A stretch of 64,000 bases of DNA from Pseudomonas silvicola (GTDB taxonomy: Bacteria > Pseudomonadota > Gammaproteobacteria > Pseudomonadales > Pseudomonadaceae), in contig NZ_CP093280.1 in NCBI RefSeq assembly GCF_026651855.1, positions 846,001 to 910,000 on the forward strand, written 5' to 3'. The notes below the pieces were generated by a model. The model was not told the origin of the DNA. It was given only the letters and a program-made list of their open reading frames with translations, and made no database searches. Below, in pieces: positions 27,062-36,883 of the stretch. Both the position numbers and the translations under genes were made by a program. Within the stretch, counting starts at the first letter, position 1, and each line of letters opens with the position of its first letter.

Positions 27062-27836
27062 TTTTCTGCTTTACGCCTTGCTCGCCGGCTTGTCCCTGGC
27101 GGTGGTCGCTGGCCCCCTGGGGTCCTTCGTGGTGTGGCGGCGCATGGCCTATTTCGGCGATACCCTGTCCCATGCCGCGCTGCTCGGCGTGGCCCTGGGC
27201 TTCGTGCTGGACGTCAGCCCGGCGCTGGCAGTGACCGTCGGCTGCCTGCTGCTGGCGATTCTGCTGGTGACCCTGCAACAGCGCCAGCCACTGGCTTCAG
27301 ATACGTTGCTGGGCATCCTGGCACCCAGCACACTGTCCCTGGGCCTGGTGGTGCTGAGTTTCATGCACGACGTGCGCATCGACCTGATGAGCTACCTGTT
27401 CGGTGACCTGCTGGCCATCAGCCCCACCGACCTTGCCTGGATCCTGGGTGGCAGCGCGGCGGTCATGGCGCTGGTGCTTGCCTTGTGGCGGCCATTGCTG
27501 GCGGTGACGGTGCACGAGGAATTGGCCCGTGTCGAAGGCTTGCCGGTCGCGGGCCTGCGCATGACCCTGATGCTGTTGATCGCCATTGTCATTGCCGTGG
27601 CCATGAAGATCGTCGGCGTGCTATTGATCACCTCGTTGCTGATCATTCCCGCGGCTGCGGCCCAGCGCCACGCCAAATCCCCTGAGCAGATGGCCCTCGG
27701 GGCCAGTATCCTGGGGGTTATCGCGGTGTGCGGCGGCTTGGCCCTGTCGTGGTTCAAGGACACGCCGGCCGGCCCGTCGATCGTCGTCTGCGCCGCTACA
27801 CTGTTCCTGATGAGCTTTGCACTGCCCCGTCGTTGA
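27054..27836 (+). CDS. znuB: Zinc ABC transporter, permease
   Basis: The 260-residue permease has about eight membrane helices and the ABC-3 family stretch [15 protein letters not shown], with the C-terminal [15 protein letters not shown] region. It is the channel of the ZnuABC importer. It begins at ATG 27054 inside the end of znuC (ribosome site within the znuC tail), consistent with coupled expression. The operon seems to end here, with an 86-base gap before a lipoprotein gene. Confidence 0.91.
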   Translation: MADFLLYALLAGLSLAVVAGPLGSFVVWRRMAYFGDTLSHAALLGVALGFVLDVSPALAVTVGCLLLAILLVTLQQRQPLASDTLLGILAPSTLSLGLVVLSFMHDVRIDLMSYLFGDLLAISPTDLAWILGGSAAVMALVLALWRPLLAVTVHEELARVEGLPVAGLRMTLMLLIAIVIAVAMKIVGVLLITSLLIIPAAAAQRHAKSPEQMALGASILGVIAVCGGLALSWFKDTPAGPSIVVCAATLFLMSFALPRR

Positions 27837-27922
27837 GGGTGGTGATCTGTCACAGGTTATTCTCGTGTCACACGCCAGGGTGTAGACTTGGCCGCTTTTT
27901 GCGCAAATAGAGAGTCGCAGGA

Positions 27923-28636
27923 ATGAAGCCGTTCGCCTCCCGTTATCTGCTCCTTGTCGCATTTTCGCTCATCTTGGGCGCTTGCCAGAGCCATGCACCG
28001 GAACCTGCCGCGCCACCTGCGGTGCCGGATGCCTTTCTGCAGTTGCAACAGAATATCGACAGCGGCGAACTGGCCACTGCCGAAGACCAGTTGGGCACGC
28101 TGCAGAAGCAGAGCCCCGACGACCCGCGCCTGGAGCCTTACCAGCGCCAGTTGGCCGAGGCCTACCTGCAGCGCAGCCAGATCGTGCTGCAGAAAGGTGA
28201 CGTCAACGCCGCGGCCACCGCCCTGGCCCGTGCCCGTGCGCTGATGCCCAAGGCCCCGGCCTTGACGGGTGGCGCCAATGGCCCGATCCGTCAGGCCCGC
28301 AAGGCCGAACTGGACAAGGCCGAGGCCGCGTTGCAGGCAGCAGAAGCCAAGCCGGCGGCCAAGGTCATCGACCCGACAGCCGAAAGCACGCCGGTGGCGT
28401 TGAACATCACCGAAAGCAGGGCTTTGCAGCGCCAACTGGATGACATTGCCACCGACGTGGTGAATTACCAGTGTGATGTGATCGTCGTGGTGCCACGTAC
28501 CCAGGACTGGCCGTGGCTGCAGACGTTGCTGACCAAACGGATCAACAAGCTCAAGCCACGCCTTGAATGGAAGCTCGAGCACAAGATCGTGCGCAATCAG
28601 CCTGCGCAGATGGTGCTGACCCCGCGCAAGCAATAA
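27923..28636 (+). CDS. Hypothetical lipoprotein (PA5502-like)
   Basis: The 237-residue protein has a signal peptide and lipobox LGAC (residues 18-21). The mature part starts with an Ala/Pro linker, then a helical TPR-like region (about 40-150, Gln/Glu/Ala-rich) and a C-terminal conserved domain (QRQLDDIATDVVNYQCDVIVVV and LEWKLEHKIVRN). It is conserved next to znuB in pseudomonads. No function is known. I infer a periplasm-facing lipoprotein. A REP-like hairpin follows the stop. Confidence 0.78.
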   Translation: MKPFASRYLLLVAFSLILGACQSHAPEPAAPPAVPDAFLQLQQNIDSGELATAEDQLGTLQKQSPDDPRLEPYQRQLAEAYLQRSQIVLQKGDVNAAATALARARALMPKAPALTGGANGPIRQARKAELDKAEAALQAAEAKPAAKVIDPTAESTPVALNITESRALQRQLDDIATDVVNYQCDVIVVVPRTQDWPWLQTLLTKRINKLKPRLEWKLEHKIVRNQPAQMVLTPRKQ

Positions 28637-28638
28637 TC

Positions 28639-28663
28639 GCAGGACCGGGAAGCCCGGTCCTGC
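28639..28663. repeat. REP-like hairpin between a lipoprotein gene and katE
   Basis: GCAGGACCGGG, loop AAG, CCCGGTCCTGC. It is almost the same element as at 20286-20314, with identical CGGTCCTGCAAAGG on the right. It lies between the convergent ends of two genes, so it may terminate both. Confidence 0.6.
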
Positions 28664-28684
28664 AAAGGTTGCGCAGGGCCTGCT

Positions 28685-30823
28685 TCAGGCAGGGATAGCC
28701 TTGGCCTTCGGCTCGCGGTCCCATACGCGGTGCTTGGCGATCGCTGCGAAGAACGCCTTGTGCGCCGTGGCGTCGTCACCCACGATCAACCCTGCATCCA
28801 CCTCCAGCTTGAGTGCATCGATCAGGCTCTTGGCCTCGCTGTTCACACCGATAGCCTTGAGGTGCTTGTAGGCTTCAAGCAAGTAGTGCAGCGCCACGCC
28901 GTTGCCGCTCAAAGCCTGCACCGACGCCTTGCCACCCGGTACCCATACCGCGTCGAACGCCACCGATGGCAGCCCTTCGGCCGATGCATCGACGGCGAGG
29001 GTCTTGCCGTCCGCCGTTTTCACCGGTGCCGAGGTTGGCCCCAGGATCTTGGCGTGCGCCCACTCGGCCTCCAGCGCTTTCTTCAGCGCGTCCACCTGTG
29101 CGCCATCAACGCCATCAGCCACCAGAACGGCCACCTTGCGGCCTTTGATATCGCCGGCCAGCAAGTTCAACTGGCTGAGCGCCGGGGACTCCTTCAGCGA
29201 CAGCTCCGGTACTTGCACGGTACCGGCCTTGGGCGCCGGCAGGCCGAGGTTGGCTGCCACGCGGCTGGCCAGATCCAGGTCGATGTTGGCCAGGATCTCG
29301 TTTACCTGACGGGCGCGGATGTGCTCACGCTCCACCTTGCCCAGCTCAAAGCTGTAGGCGGCGATGACGTGCTCCTGCTCGGGCTTGCTCAGGCTGTGGA
29401 AGAACAGCCGCGCCTGGGAGAAGTGGTCGGCGAACGACTCGCTGCGCTGGCGTACCTTGTGTGCCTCGATACGTTCCGGATAGGTCTCGAAACCACCGTC
29501 CTGAGCCGCGGCCGGGGTTTCTTTCGGCCAGCCACCATCAATGGAGTTGGGCTCGTAGGAAGCCCGGCCCTTGTCGATGGTGGTGCGGTGCTGGGCGTCG
29601 CGCTGGCCATTGTGGTTCGGCGCCACGGGGCGGTTGATCGGGATTTCGTGGAAGTTCGGTCCGCCCAGGCGGCTGATCTGTGTGTCGGTATAGGAAAACA
29701 GCCGCCCCTGGAGCAGGGGGTCGTTGGAGAAGTCGATGCCGGGCACGATGTGGCCAGGGCAGAACGCGACCTGCTCGGTCTCGGCGAAATAGTTGTCCGG
29801 GTTGCGGTTGAGCACCATCTTGCCCAGCGGTGTCACCGGTACCAGCTCTTCCGGAATGATCTTGGTGGGGTCGAGCAAGTCGAACTCGAACTTGTGCTCA
29901 TCTTCTTCGGCGACGATCTGCACACCCAGTTCCCATTCGGGGTAATCGCCAGTCTCGATGGCTTCCCACAGGTCACGGCGGTGGTAGTCGGTGTCCTTGC
30001 CCGCCAGCTTCTGCGCTTCGTCCCACACCAGCGAGCACACGCCCGCCTTGGGTTTCCAGTGGAACTTGACGAAGGTCGACTTACCCTCGGCGTTGATCAG
30101 CCGGAAGGTGTGGATGCCGAAACCTTGCATGGTGCGCAGGCTTTTCGGGATGGCGCGGTCGGACATGGTCCAGATCACCATGTGCGCCGACTCCGGCACC
30201 AGCGATACGAAGTCCCAGAAGGTGTCGTGGGCCGAACCGCCGGTAGGGATCTCGTTATGCGGCTCGGGTTTCACCGCGTGGACAAAATCCGGAAACTTGA
30301 TGGCATCCTGGATGAAGAACACCGGCATGTTGTTGCCAACCAGGTCGAAATTGCCTTCATCGGTGTAGAACTTGACCGCGAAGCCGCGCACGTCGCGTAC
30401 CGTATCACCGGAGCCGCGTGGCCCTTGCACCGTGGAGAAACGCACGAATACCGGCGTTTGCTTGGCCGGATCCTGCAGGAAGCCCGCCTTGGTCAGGTCG
30501 GCATGGGCTTCATACGTCTGGAAGTAGCCGTGGGCACCGGTGCCGCGGGCGTGGACGATACGCTCCGGGATACGCTCATGGTCAAAATGCGTGATCTTCT
30601 CGCGCATGATGAAGTCTTCAAGCAGCGAGGGCCCGCGGGCCCCCACTTTCAGGGTGTTCTGATTATCGCTGATTTTCACGCCCTGGTTGGTTCGAAGCGC
30701 CTGCTCGGTGGCATCGCTGCGAAACGCTTCCAGGCTGTCGAGCTTGGCGTTGGTGTTGGCGCGGTCTGGGGTGTCGGTACCGGCCAGCTGGCTTTTACCA
30801 TTGGTAGGCTTGGTCTTCTTCAT
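28685..30823 (-). CDS. katE: Monofunctional large-subunit catalase (HPII/KatE type)
   Basis: This 712-residue cytoplasmic enzyme converts hydrogen peroxide to water and oxygen. The catalase core has the distal His in [18 protein letters not shown], the Asn in [14 protein letters not shown] and the heme-binding Tyr in [14 protein letters not shown]. About 150 C-terminal residues form the class-I-glutaminase-like domain typical of large clade-2 catalases ([14 protein letters not shown]). The start [10 protein letters not shown] at 30823 has AGGAGTCCAGGACAG upstream. ATG 30841 is an alternative. No OxyR or RpoS site could be read with confidence. It is monocistronic and lies opposite metN. Confidence 0.93.
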   Translation of the reverse strand: MKKTKPTNGKSQLAGTDTPDRANTNAKLDSLEAFRSDATEQALRTNQGVKISDNQNTLKVGARGPSLLEDFIMREKITHFDHERIPERIVHARGTGAHGYFQTYEAHADLTKAGFLQDPAKQTPVFVRFSTVQGPRGSGDTVRDVRGFAVKFYTDEGNFDLVGNNMPVFFIQDAIKFPDFVHAVKPEPHNEIPTGGSAHDTFWDFVSLVPESAHMVIWTMSDRAIPKSLRTMQGFGIHTFRLINAEGKSTFVKFHWKPKAGVCSLVWDEAQKLAGKDTDYHRRDLWEAIETGDYPEWELGVQIVAEEDEHKFEFDLLDPTKIIPEELVPVTPLGKMVLNRNPDNYFAETEQVAFCPGHIVPGIDFSNDPLLQGRLFSYTDTQISRLGGPNFHEIPINRPVAPNHNGQRDAQHRTTIDKGRASYEPNSIDGGWPKETPAAAQDGGFETYPERIEAHKVRQRSESFADHFSQARLFFHSLSKPEQEHVIAAYSFELGKVEREHIRARQVNEILANIDLDLASRVAANLGLPAPKAGTVQVPELSLKESPALSQLNLLAGDIKGRKVAVLVADGVDGAQVDALKKALEAEWAHAKILGPTSAPVKTADGKTLAVDASAEGLPSVAFDAVWVPGGKASVQALSGNGVALHYLLEAYKHLKAIGVNSEAKSLIDALKLEVDAGLIVGDDATAHKAFFAAIAKHRVWDREPKAKAIPA

Positions 30824-30878
30824 CTGTCCTGGACTCCTCATCTGCAGCCGCACCTTGCGTGCGGTCCGCGTGGCGAAA

Positions 30879-30899
30879 ATCCCCATCACGGGTGGGGAT
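30879..30899. repeat. Inverted repeat upstream of katE
   Basis: ATCCCCA and TGGGGAT arms surround a seven-base centre about 60 bases upstream of the katE start, in the katE-metN intergenic region. It may be an operator for katE. Confidence 0.35.
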
Positions 30900-31089
30900 A
30901 ATGGCGATACCTAGGTAATGACTGATGCCTCATGCCGCCGTTCCGTTTATTTCGAGACCTTTGATCGTGTTATTGCCAGATGAAAGGATGTTTGCGAAAT
31001 AAATGCTAAGTCTCTCTATACGGACACGCTAAAATGCGCGACCGGCTAACCGCTGATCCCCATTCCATGCGCCCCACAAGGTTCGCTAC

Positions 31090-32097
31090 GTGATCGAGTT
31101 CCAAAATGTCCATAAAACCTACCGCGTCAACGGTAGGGAAATCCCCGCGCTGCACCCCACCAACCTGAGCGTCGAGAACGGTCAGGTATTCGGCTTGATT
31201 GGCCATTCCGGTGCGGGCAAAAGCACCCTGCTGCGCCTCATCAACCGTCTTGAAGCACCTAGCGGTGGCAAGATCATTGTCGACGGCGAAGACGTCACCG
31301 CGTTCGACGCCAACAGCCTGCGGCGTTTCCGCCAGCAGGTCGGCATGATCTTCCAGCACTTCAATTTGCTGGCGTCCAAGACCGTGGCCGACAACGTCGC
31401 GTTGCCGCTGCGCCTGGCCGGTGAGTTGAGCAACGCGGAAATCAACAAGCGTGTCGCTGCGCTGCTGGAGCGGGTCGGCCTGTCTGACCATGCCAGGAAA
31501 TATCCGGCGCAGCTGTCAGGGGGCCAGAAACAGCGCGTGGGCATCGCCCGCGCTTTGTCGACCAACCCCAAGGTGCTGCTGTGCGACGAGGCCACCAGTG
31601 CTCTCGACCCGCAGACCACGGCATCGGTACTGCAACTGCTGGCCGAGATCAACCGCGAGCTGAAACTGACTATCGTCCTGATCACCCACGAGATGGACGT
31701 GATCCGCCGGGTCTGCGACCAGGTCGCGGTGATGGACGCAGGCGTCATCGTGGAGCAGGGCGCGGTAGCCGATGTGTTCCTTCACCCGCAACACCCGACC
31801 ACCAAGCGCTTTGTCCAGGAAGACGAAGAGGTGGACGAGAATGACCAGCGTGCCGACTTCGCTCATGTGCCAGGCCGCATCGTGCGCCTGACCTTCCAGG
31901 GTGAGTCCACCTACGCGCCGTTGCTGGGCACTGTTGCCCGCGAGACCGGCGTGGACTACAGCATTCTGGCTGGCCGCATCGACCGCATCAAAGACACGCC
32001 GTACGGGCAACTGACCCTGGCCATCACCGGTGGTGACATGGACGCTGCCTTTGCCCGCTTCACCTCTGCAGACGTTCATATGGAGGTGCTGCGCTAA
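31090..32097 (+). CDS. metN: Methionine ABC transporter, ATP-binding protein
   Basis: The 335-residue ATPase of the MetNIQ importer has Walker [10 protein letters not shown] near residue 38, signature [15 protein letters not shown] and Walker [12 protein letters not shown], with [13 protein letters not shown]. The last 80 residues form the NIL domain that binds methionine and inhibits transport (trans-inhibition). Translation starts at GTG 31090 ([12 protein letters not shown]). It overlaps metI by one base (TAATGG). The three genes metN-metI-metQ match the met2-type operon of P. aeruginosa near katE. Confidence 0.92.
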   Translation: MIEFQNVHKTYRVNGREIPALHPTNLSVENGQVFGLIGHSGAGKSTLLRLINRLEAPSGGKIIVDGEDVTAFDANSLRRFRQQVGMIFQHFNLLASKTVADNVALPLRLAGELSNAEINKRVAALLERVGLSDHARKYPAQLSGGQKQRVGIARALSTNPKVLLCDEATSALDPQTTASVLQLLAEINRELKLTIVLITHEMDVIRRVCDQVAVMDAGVIVEQGAVADVFLHPQHPTTKRFVQEDEEVDENDQRADFAHVPGRIVRLTFQGESTYAPLLGTVARETGVDYSILAGRIDRIKDTPYGQLTLAITGGDMDAAFARFTSADVHMEVLR

Positions 32098-32768
32098 TGG
32101 ACTTCCTCAACTACTTCGCCAACGTCGACTGGTCCGAGATTCTCGAAGCCACCAACGACACCATGGTCATGCTCGGCGCTTCGCTGATCTTCACCGTGCT
32201 GCTGGGCCTGCCACTGGGCGTGCTGCTGTTCATCTGCGGCCCGCGCCAACTGTTCGAGAACAAGGGCCTGTATGCGCTGCTGGCGTTCTGCGTGAACGTG
32301 CTGCGCTCGCTGCCGTTCATCATTTTGCTGATCGTGCTGATTCCGGTCACCGTACTGATCACCGGTACCTCGCTCGGTGTGGCCGGTGCCATTCCACCCC
32401 TGGTCATCGGGACCACGCCGTTCTTCGCGCGCCTGGTGGAAACCGCCCTGCGTGAGGTGGACCGCGGCATCATCGAGGCCACCCAGTCCATGGGCGCCAC
32501 CCCACGGCAGATCATCATGAACGCCCTGCTGCCCGAAGCCCTGCCGGGCATCATCGCGGCGATTACCGTCACAGCGATTACACTGGTGTCCTACACGGCC
32601 ATGGCTGGCGTGGTCGGCGCTGGCGGCCTGGGTGACCTGGCGATCCGTTTCGGCTACCAGCGTTTCCAGACTGATGTGATGATCGTCACCGTGGTAATCC
32701 TGGTGGTGCTGGTTCAAGTGCTGCAAACCATCGGCGACAAGCTGGTGGTGCACTTCTCCCGCAAGTAA
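32097..32768 (+). CDS. metI: Methionine ABC transporter, permease
   Basis: The 223-residue permease has five membrane helices and the BPD signature EATQSMGATPRQIIMNALLP that contacts MetN. It is the membrane channel of the D/L-methionine importer. The ATG shares a base with the metN stop, so the two are translationally coupled. Two GC-rich hairpins lie in the gap before metQ, and may help set the higher level of the binding protein. Confidence 0.92.
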   Translation: MDFLNYFANVDWSEILEATNDTMVMLGASLIFTVLLGLPLGVLLFICGPRQLFENKGLYALLAFCVNVLRSLPFIILLIVLIPVTVLITGTSLGVAGAIPPLVIGTTPFFARLVETALREVDRGIIEATQSMGATPRQIIMNALLPEALPGIIAAITVTAITLVSYTAMAGVVGAGGLGDLAIRFGYQRFQTDVMIVTVVILVVLVQVLQTIGDKLVVHFSRK

Positions 32769-32790
32769 GTCTCTATAACAGTTTGATGGA

Positions 32791-32828
32791 CCGTGGCGAC
32801 GCCACGGCACCGGGGCCCGCCGGGCCCC
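32791..32828 (+). repeat. Twin GC-rich hairpins between metI and metQ
   Basis: CCGTGGC-GAC-GCCACGG (32791-32807) and GGGGCCC-GCC-GGGCCCC (32812-32828) lie back to back, followed by CACAAGGAG, the metQ ribosome site. They may act as 5' stabilisers of metQ or 3' barriers for metNI mRNA. Confidence 0.5.
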
Positions 32829-32843
32829 CACAAGGAGCTCAGA

Positions 32844-33617
32844 ATGAAAAGACTGCTGGCGGCCTTCGCCGCCGTGGCCGCCCTGTCGGCCCACGCCAAC
32901 GACACCCTGACCGTGGCCGCCACCGCCGTGCCCCACGCCGAAATCCTCGAATTCGTGAAGCCGCAACTGGCCAAGGAAGGCGTGGACCTGAACGTGAAGG
33001 TGTTCACCGACTACATCCAGCCGAACGTACAGGTGGCCGAGAAGCGCCTGGACGCCAACTTCTTCCAGCACCAGCCGTACCTGGATGAGTTCAACAAGGG
33101 CAAGGGCACCAACCTGGTGGCCGTGACCGGCGTGCACCTGGAGCCGCTGGGCGCCTACTCCAGCAAGTGGAAGAGCCTCGCCGACATTCCGGGTGGTGCC
33201 AACGTTGTGATCCCCAACGACGCGACCAACGGCGGCCGCGCACTGTTGCTGCTGCAAAAGGTCGGCCTGATCAAGCTCAAGGACGCCAATGACATCCTGT
33301 CCACGCCCAAGGACATCGTCGAGAACAGCAAGGACCTGAAAATCCGCGAACTGGAAGCCGCCACCCTGCCGCGCGTGCTGACCCAGGTCGACCTGGCGCT
33401 GATCAACACCAACTATGCGCTGGAAGCCAAGCTGGACCCGTCCAAGGACGCCCTGGCCATCGAAGGCAATGACTCGCCTTACGTGAACATCCTGGTAGCG
33501 CGCCCGGACAACAAGGACTCGCCAGCCATGCAGAAACTGGCGGCAGCGCTGCACAGCCCTGAGGTGAAGGCGTTCATCCAGGACAAATACAAGGGCGCCA
33601 TCCTGCCTGCGTTCTAA
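32844..33617 (+). CDS. metQ: Methionine ABC transporter, substrate-binding protein
   Basis: This 257-residue protein belongs to the NlpA/MetQ family: it has VAATAVPHAEILEF, FQHQPYLDEFN and IPNDATNGGRALLLLQK. It delivers methionine to MetNI. The signal peptide is MKRLLAAFAAVAALSAHA/N, with no cysteine, so it appears to be a free periplasmic protein rather than the lipoprotein found in E. coli. ATG 32844 follows AAGGAG by eight bases; an upstream in-frame start is discounted. A hairpin at 33639-33658 ends the operon. Confidence 0.9.
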   Translation: MKRLLAAFAAVAALSAHANDTLTVAATAVPHAEILEFVKPQLAKEGVDLNVKVFTDYIQPNVQVAEKRLDANFFQHQPYLDEFNKGKGTNLVAVTGVHLEPLGAYSSKWKSLADIPGGANVVIPNDATNGGRALLLLQKVGLIKLKDANDILSTPKDIVENSKDLKIRELEAATLPRVLTQVDLALINTNYALEAKLDPSKDALAIEGNDSPYVNILVARPDNKDSPAMQKLAAALHSPEVKAFIQDKYKGAILPAF

Positions 33618-33638
33618 CCTCCGACGCCGCCTCCGGTC

Positions 33639-33658
33639 GCTGCTACCCCGGTAGCAGC
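33639..33658. terminator. Hairpin between convergent metQ and sco
   Basis: GCTGCTACC, two-base loop, GGTAGCAGC. It lies 22 bases past metQ and 30 before the stop of the minus-strand sco gene, so it can act for both. There is no T tail. Confidence 0.55.
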
Positions 33659-33687
33659 GGCCGCCAGGCCGCGTCAAAGCGCTGCAG

Positions 33688-34320
33688 TCAATCGCGCTGC
33701 ACCAGCGCTGGCAACTGCGCCACCAGTTTCTGCCCGTTCAAGGGTGCGCGCACAAACCCCCTCTGCGTACCATCCGGCCCCAGCAACGCCAGGTTGCCGC
33801 TGTGCTGCACGATGTAGTTCGGCTGGCTCGTGTCCGCCGGGATATAGGGCATGCTCAAGCCATTGGCCAGTTTCTGCAGGCTGTCACCATCGCCGGTGAG
33901 ACCACGAAAGTCCTTGTCGAAGTAACCCAGGTACTGCTTGAGTTGCGGCGGCGTGTCCCGGTTCGGGTCGACGCTGACCAGCACCACCTGCAAGCGCGCC
34001 GCTACTGCCGGGGCGAGTTCGCTTTTGACCTGGCGCAACTGCGCCAGGGTGGTGGGGCAAATATCCGGACAAAAGGTGTAACCGAAGAAAAGCATTGACC
34101 ACTTGCCCTTCAGTTCGTCTAGCTGCACTGGCTTGCCGTCCTGATCGGTCATGGTCACCGCGGGGACGCTGCGGTGTTCGGGCAGCAGGATGATGCCGGC
34201 GTCGATGAAGGCAGTGTTGGCGCCTTCGCGGTTGTCCTGCAGCACGCGGTGCACGGTCAAGCCGATGATCACCGCGACGATGGCGGCCAGGATGAAGACG
34301 GTTTTCTGTACGCGGGTCAT
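33688..34320 (-). CDS. SCO1/SenC copper chaperone
   Basis: The 210-residue protein is anchored by an N-terminal helix (about residues 5-25) with a thioredoxin-like domain outside. The copper-binding Cx3C is FCPDICPTT, and the distal His ligand lies in [16 protein letters not shown] proteins help assemble the CuA site of cytochrome c oxidase subunit II. ATG 34320 is inside the end of the cyoE gene (ATGA overlap), so it is the last gene of the oxidase assembly operon. Longer upstream starts are within cyoE. Confidence 0.88.
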   Translation of the reverse strand: MTRVQKTVFILAAIVAVIIGLTVHRVLQDNREGANTAFIDAGIILLPEHRSVPAVTMTDQDGKPVQLDELKGKWSMLFFGYTFCPDICPTTLAQLRQVKSELAPAVAARLQVVLVSVDPNRDTPPQLKQYLGYFDKDFRGLTGDGDSLQKLANGLSMPYIPADTSQPNYIVQHSGNLALLGPDGTQRGFVRAPLNGQKLVAQLPALVQRD

Positions 34321-35213
34321 AGGCTCAGCAACAGGTAGTGGTCGACAAGCAGGGCGACGAACAGCAGCAACAGGTACCAGATGGAGTACTTGAACAGGCT
34401 CATGGCCGCATGCGGATGGCTGCCACGGTACAACACCACGGCCCATTGCAGGAAGCGCGCGCCCAGCGCCAACGCGCAGACCAGGTAGAGCAGGCCGCTC
34501 ATGCGGATCAGGTAGGGCAGCAACGTGGCCACCAGCATGATCCCGGTGTACAGCAGGATGTGCACCTTGGTGTAGTACACACCGTGCGTGACGGGCAGCA
34601 TGGGTATTTCAGCGCGGGCATACTCTTCCCGCCGATGGATGGCCAGGGCCCAGAAGTGCGGCGGGGTCCAGGCGAAAATGATCAGCACCAGCAGCAGGGG
34701 CTCCGGCCCCATGTGGCCGGTGACCGCCACCCAGCCGAGCAGCGGCGGTGCGGCGCCAGCCAGGCCACCGATGACGATGTTCTGCGGCGTGGCACGCTTG
34801 AGAAAGCCTGTGTAGATGACCGCGTAGCCCAACAGCGAGGCCAGGGTAAGCCAGGCACACAGTGGGTTGGTGAACACCAGCAGGATGACCATGCCGCCCA
34901 CCGCCAGCACCGCGGCAAATGCCAATGCCGCCGCAGGGCCCACACGACCCTCGGCCACCGGGCGCTTGTGGGTGCGGGCCATCAGCGCATCGATGCGCCG
35001 GTCCACCACATGGTTGATCACCGCGGCGCCGCCGGCACACAGGGCGATGCCCAGGTTGCCAAACACCAGCACGGTCCACGGCACACCCGCGCGGGTGGCC
35101 AGGAACATGCCCACCAGGGACGTCATCAGCATCAGCACGACCACCTTGGGTTTCGTCAGCTCCAGGTAGTCGCGCCAGCCGGCCTGGGCGTGGTCGCCCG
35201 TTGCCGTCGTCAT
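34317..35213 (-). CDS. cyoE: Protoheme IX farnesyltransferase (heme O synthase)
   Basis: The 298-residue polytopic enzyme of the UbiA family converts heme b to heme O, the first step to heme A. It has the Asp-rich prenyl-binding [19 protein letters not shown] and the second [13 protein letters not shown] motif, with about nine membrane segments. The ATG at 35213 is preceded by AAGGAGAGTA. It is between ctaA and sco in the oxidase cluster. The symbol ctaB is used in some annotations. Confidence 0.9.
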   Translation of the reverse strand: MTTATGDHAQAGWRDYLELTKPKVVVLMLMTSLVGMFLATRAGVPWTVLVFGNLGIALCAGGAAVINHVVDRRIDALMARTHKRPVAEGRVGPAAALAFAAVLAVGGMVILLVFTNPLCAWLTLASLLGYAVIYTGFLKRATPQNIVIGGLAGAAPPLLGWVAVTGHMGPEPLLLVLIIFAWTPPHFWALAIHRREEYARAEIPMLPVTHGVYYTKVHILLYTGIMLVATLLPYLIRMSGLLYLVCALALGARFLQWAVVLYRGSHPHAAMSLFKYSIWYLLLLFVALLVDHYLLLSL

Positions 35214-35229
35214 TACTCTCTCCTTGTGT

Positions 35230-36279
35230 TCATTTACCTGACCAGAGCACCGGCAGATGAGGGCGCCAATGGCGGCGCGCAACCGCTGAACGGGGGGCAG
35301 GCACGGCGCGCAGGCGGTAATTGACCCCCACCAGGGTCATTAACAGTATGGCCCCCCCGGCGTTATGGGCCACCGCCACGACCAGCGGAAGGTGCAACAC
35401 CACATTGCTGACGCCCAGCATGACCTGCAGGCCAAGCGCCGCCGCCACGGCCAGCGCCAGGCGGCCATGGCCCTCGGCACGCAGGCGCCAGGCCAGGCCA
35501 AGCAGTACCAGGCTGAGCAGGCAGGCACCGGCACGGTGGGTGAGATGAATGGCCGTGCGTGCTTCGCTATCCAAATGCCCGCCCAGGTAGTTTGGGCCGA
35601 TGTGCTGGGTAAGGTGGAAGGCGTTGGCGAAATCCGCGTCAGGCAGCCATCGTCCCTGGCACAGGGGAAAATCGGTGCAGGCCATGGCGGCATAATTGGC
35701 GCTGACCCAGCCGCCCAGGGCGATCTGGCCGATCACCAGCACCAGGCTCACCAGCGCCCACCGTCGCAACTTCGACGATATGCCCGGCAGTGGCGCCAAT
35801 GCCCCGGACAACCGCAGGCTCAACAGCAACAGCAGGCTCAGTGTAGTAAACCCACCCAACAGGTGAGTGGTGACCACTTGGGGCCACAGCTTGAGCGTCA
35901 CTGTCCACATCCCAAATGCCGCTTGGGCGACAATGACGCCCAGCAATATCAAGGGCAGCCTGAAGGGCTCGCCGTCGCGCCCATGGCGGCGCCAGGCCTG
36001 CATGCCCAATAGGCCCACCAGCAGCGCCAGGCTGCCAGCGCAATAGCGGTGCACCATCTCGCTCCAGCCTTTTTGTGCTTGCACCGGGTGCTCGGGAAAA
36101 TGCGCCTGAGCGTGGGCCAATTGCGCTTCGGAACTGGGCACGGCAATGAAGCCGTAGCAACCGGGCCAGTCGGGACAGCCAAGCCCCGCATGAGTGAGGC
36201 GGGTGTAGGCACCGAGCAAGACCACAAGCAGGGCAAGCACGGTGGCCAGCAACGCGAGGCGATATCCAGGTTTGGCCAT
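35230..36279 (-). CDS. ctaA: Heme A synthase (COX15/CtaA)
   Basis: The 349-residue membrane protein turns heme O into heme A for cytochrome aa3. It has eight helices and the conserved histidines in [40 protein letters not shown] and [11 protein letters not shown]. The stop is 16 bases upstream of the heme O synthase start, so the two are one operon. The cysteine pair CPDWPGC near the N terminus is the typical disulfide of the family. Confidence 0.9.
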   Translation of the reverse strand: MAKPGYRLALLATVLALLVVLLGAYTRLTHAGLGCPDWPGCYGFIAVPSSEAQLAHAQAHFPEHPVQAQKGWSEMVHRYCAGSLALLVGLLGMQAWRRHGRDGEPFRLPLILLGVIVAQAAFGMWTVTLKLWPQVVTTHLLGGFTTLSLLLLLSLRLSGALAPLPGISSKLRRWALVSLVLVIGQIALGGWVSANYAAMACTDFPLCQGRWLPDADFANAFHLTQHIGPNYLGGHLDSEARTAIHLTHRAGACLLSLVLLGLAWRLRAEGHGRLALAVAAALGLQVMLGVSNVVLHLPLVVAVAHNAGGAILLMTLVGVNYRLRAVPAPRSAVARRHWRPHLPVLWSGK

Positions 36280-36292
36280 GGTCAGGCGGCTC

Positions 36293-36883
36293 CTACCCGA
36301 TGTTGGACAGTTTCAGCAATTGCCGAAGGTCGTTGAGCAAGTCCTTGCCGTTGACCTGGGCGCCGTAGCGCAGCACCAGGTTGCCGTGGGGGTCGATGAT
36401 CCACAGGTGCGGCCCCGGTTTGCCCTCGACCAGCGGCGCATACTTGTCCAGGGCCAGCGGGTAACGCTGCAACCTTGGGTATTCACGGGCCAGGCGCGCC
36501 TCATAGTCGGCGGTTAGCGGCTGCGCCGCGGCGAGGGCATGGCTCGCCCGCGAGGCATCACGCCCCAGGCCGATCTGGATCTGCCGCGCCAGGTATACCA
36601 ACTGCTGGCAGTCGGCAGCGCAATCGCCCGGGGTGGTCACCAGCATCTGCCAGCGGGCTTCGTCGGCCTGCACGCCCAGGTCGGCGCGGGTCTGGCCGTT
36701 GGCGATCAGTTCGCCATGGTAGCTGCGCCCCTCGGGTACCCAGAAGTTGAGCTTGTACATGAACGTGGCGAGCACCATGGGGCCCACGGTCACCAACAGA
36801 ATCAGCAACAATTGCAGGCGCCCGCGCCGCCGCGTGGGCACTGCTGCGTCAGACAGGCCGGGTGGATTGATGGCCGCTCCCAT
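36293..36883 (-). CDS. Membrane-anchored Cx3C protein of the oxidase cluster (SCO-like fold, unknown)
   Basis: The 196-residue protein has one anchor (residues 24-45) and an exported domain. It is not a recognised named family member, but it contains CAADC in TTPGDCAADCQQLVYLARQI, a Cx3C exactly as in SCO copper chaperones, in a thioredoxin-like setting with the C-terminal LWIIDPHGNLVLRYG strands. A histidine lies in each of PHLWI and DPHGN. It sits between surf1 and ctaA in the assembly operon, with its start overlapping the end of surf1. A redox or copper role in oxidase assembly is inferred. Confidence 0.68.
   Translation of the reverse strand: MGAAINPPGLSDAAVPTRRRGRLQLLLILLVTVGPMVLATFMYKLNFWVPEGRSYHGELIANGQTRADLGVQADEARWQMLVTTPGDCAADCQQLVYLARQIQIGLGRDASRASHALAAAQPLTADYEARLAREYPRLQRYPLALDKYAPLVEGKPGPHLWIIDPHGNLVLRYGAQVNGKDLLNDLRQLLKLSNIG

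Noticed and set aside
28730-30901. Open frame of 723 codons on the plus strand opposite katE
   Set aside because: It is a shadow of the catalase gene, whose motifs are complete on the minus strand. The antisense protein has no domain and no ribosome site of its own.
31001-31089. Possible metN promoter (TTGCGA and TATACG)
   Set aside because: The spacing is 19 bases and both hexamers are weak, so I did not list it.
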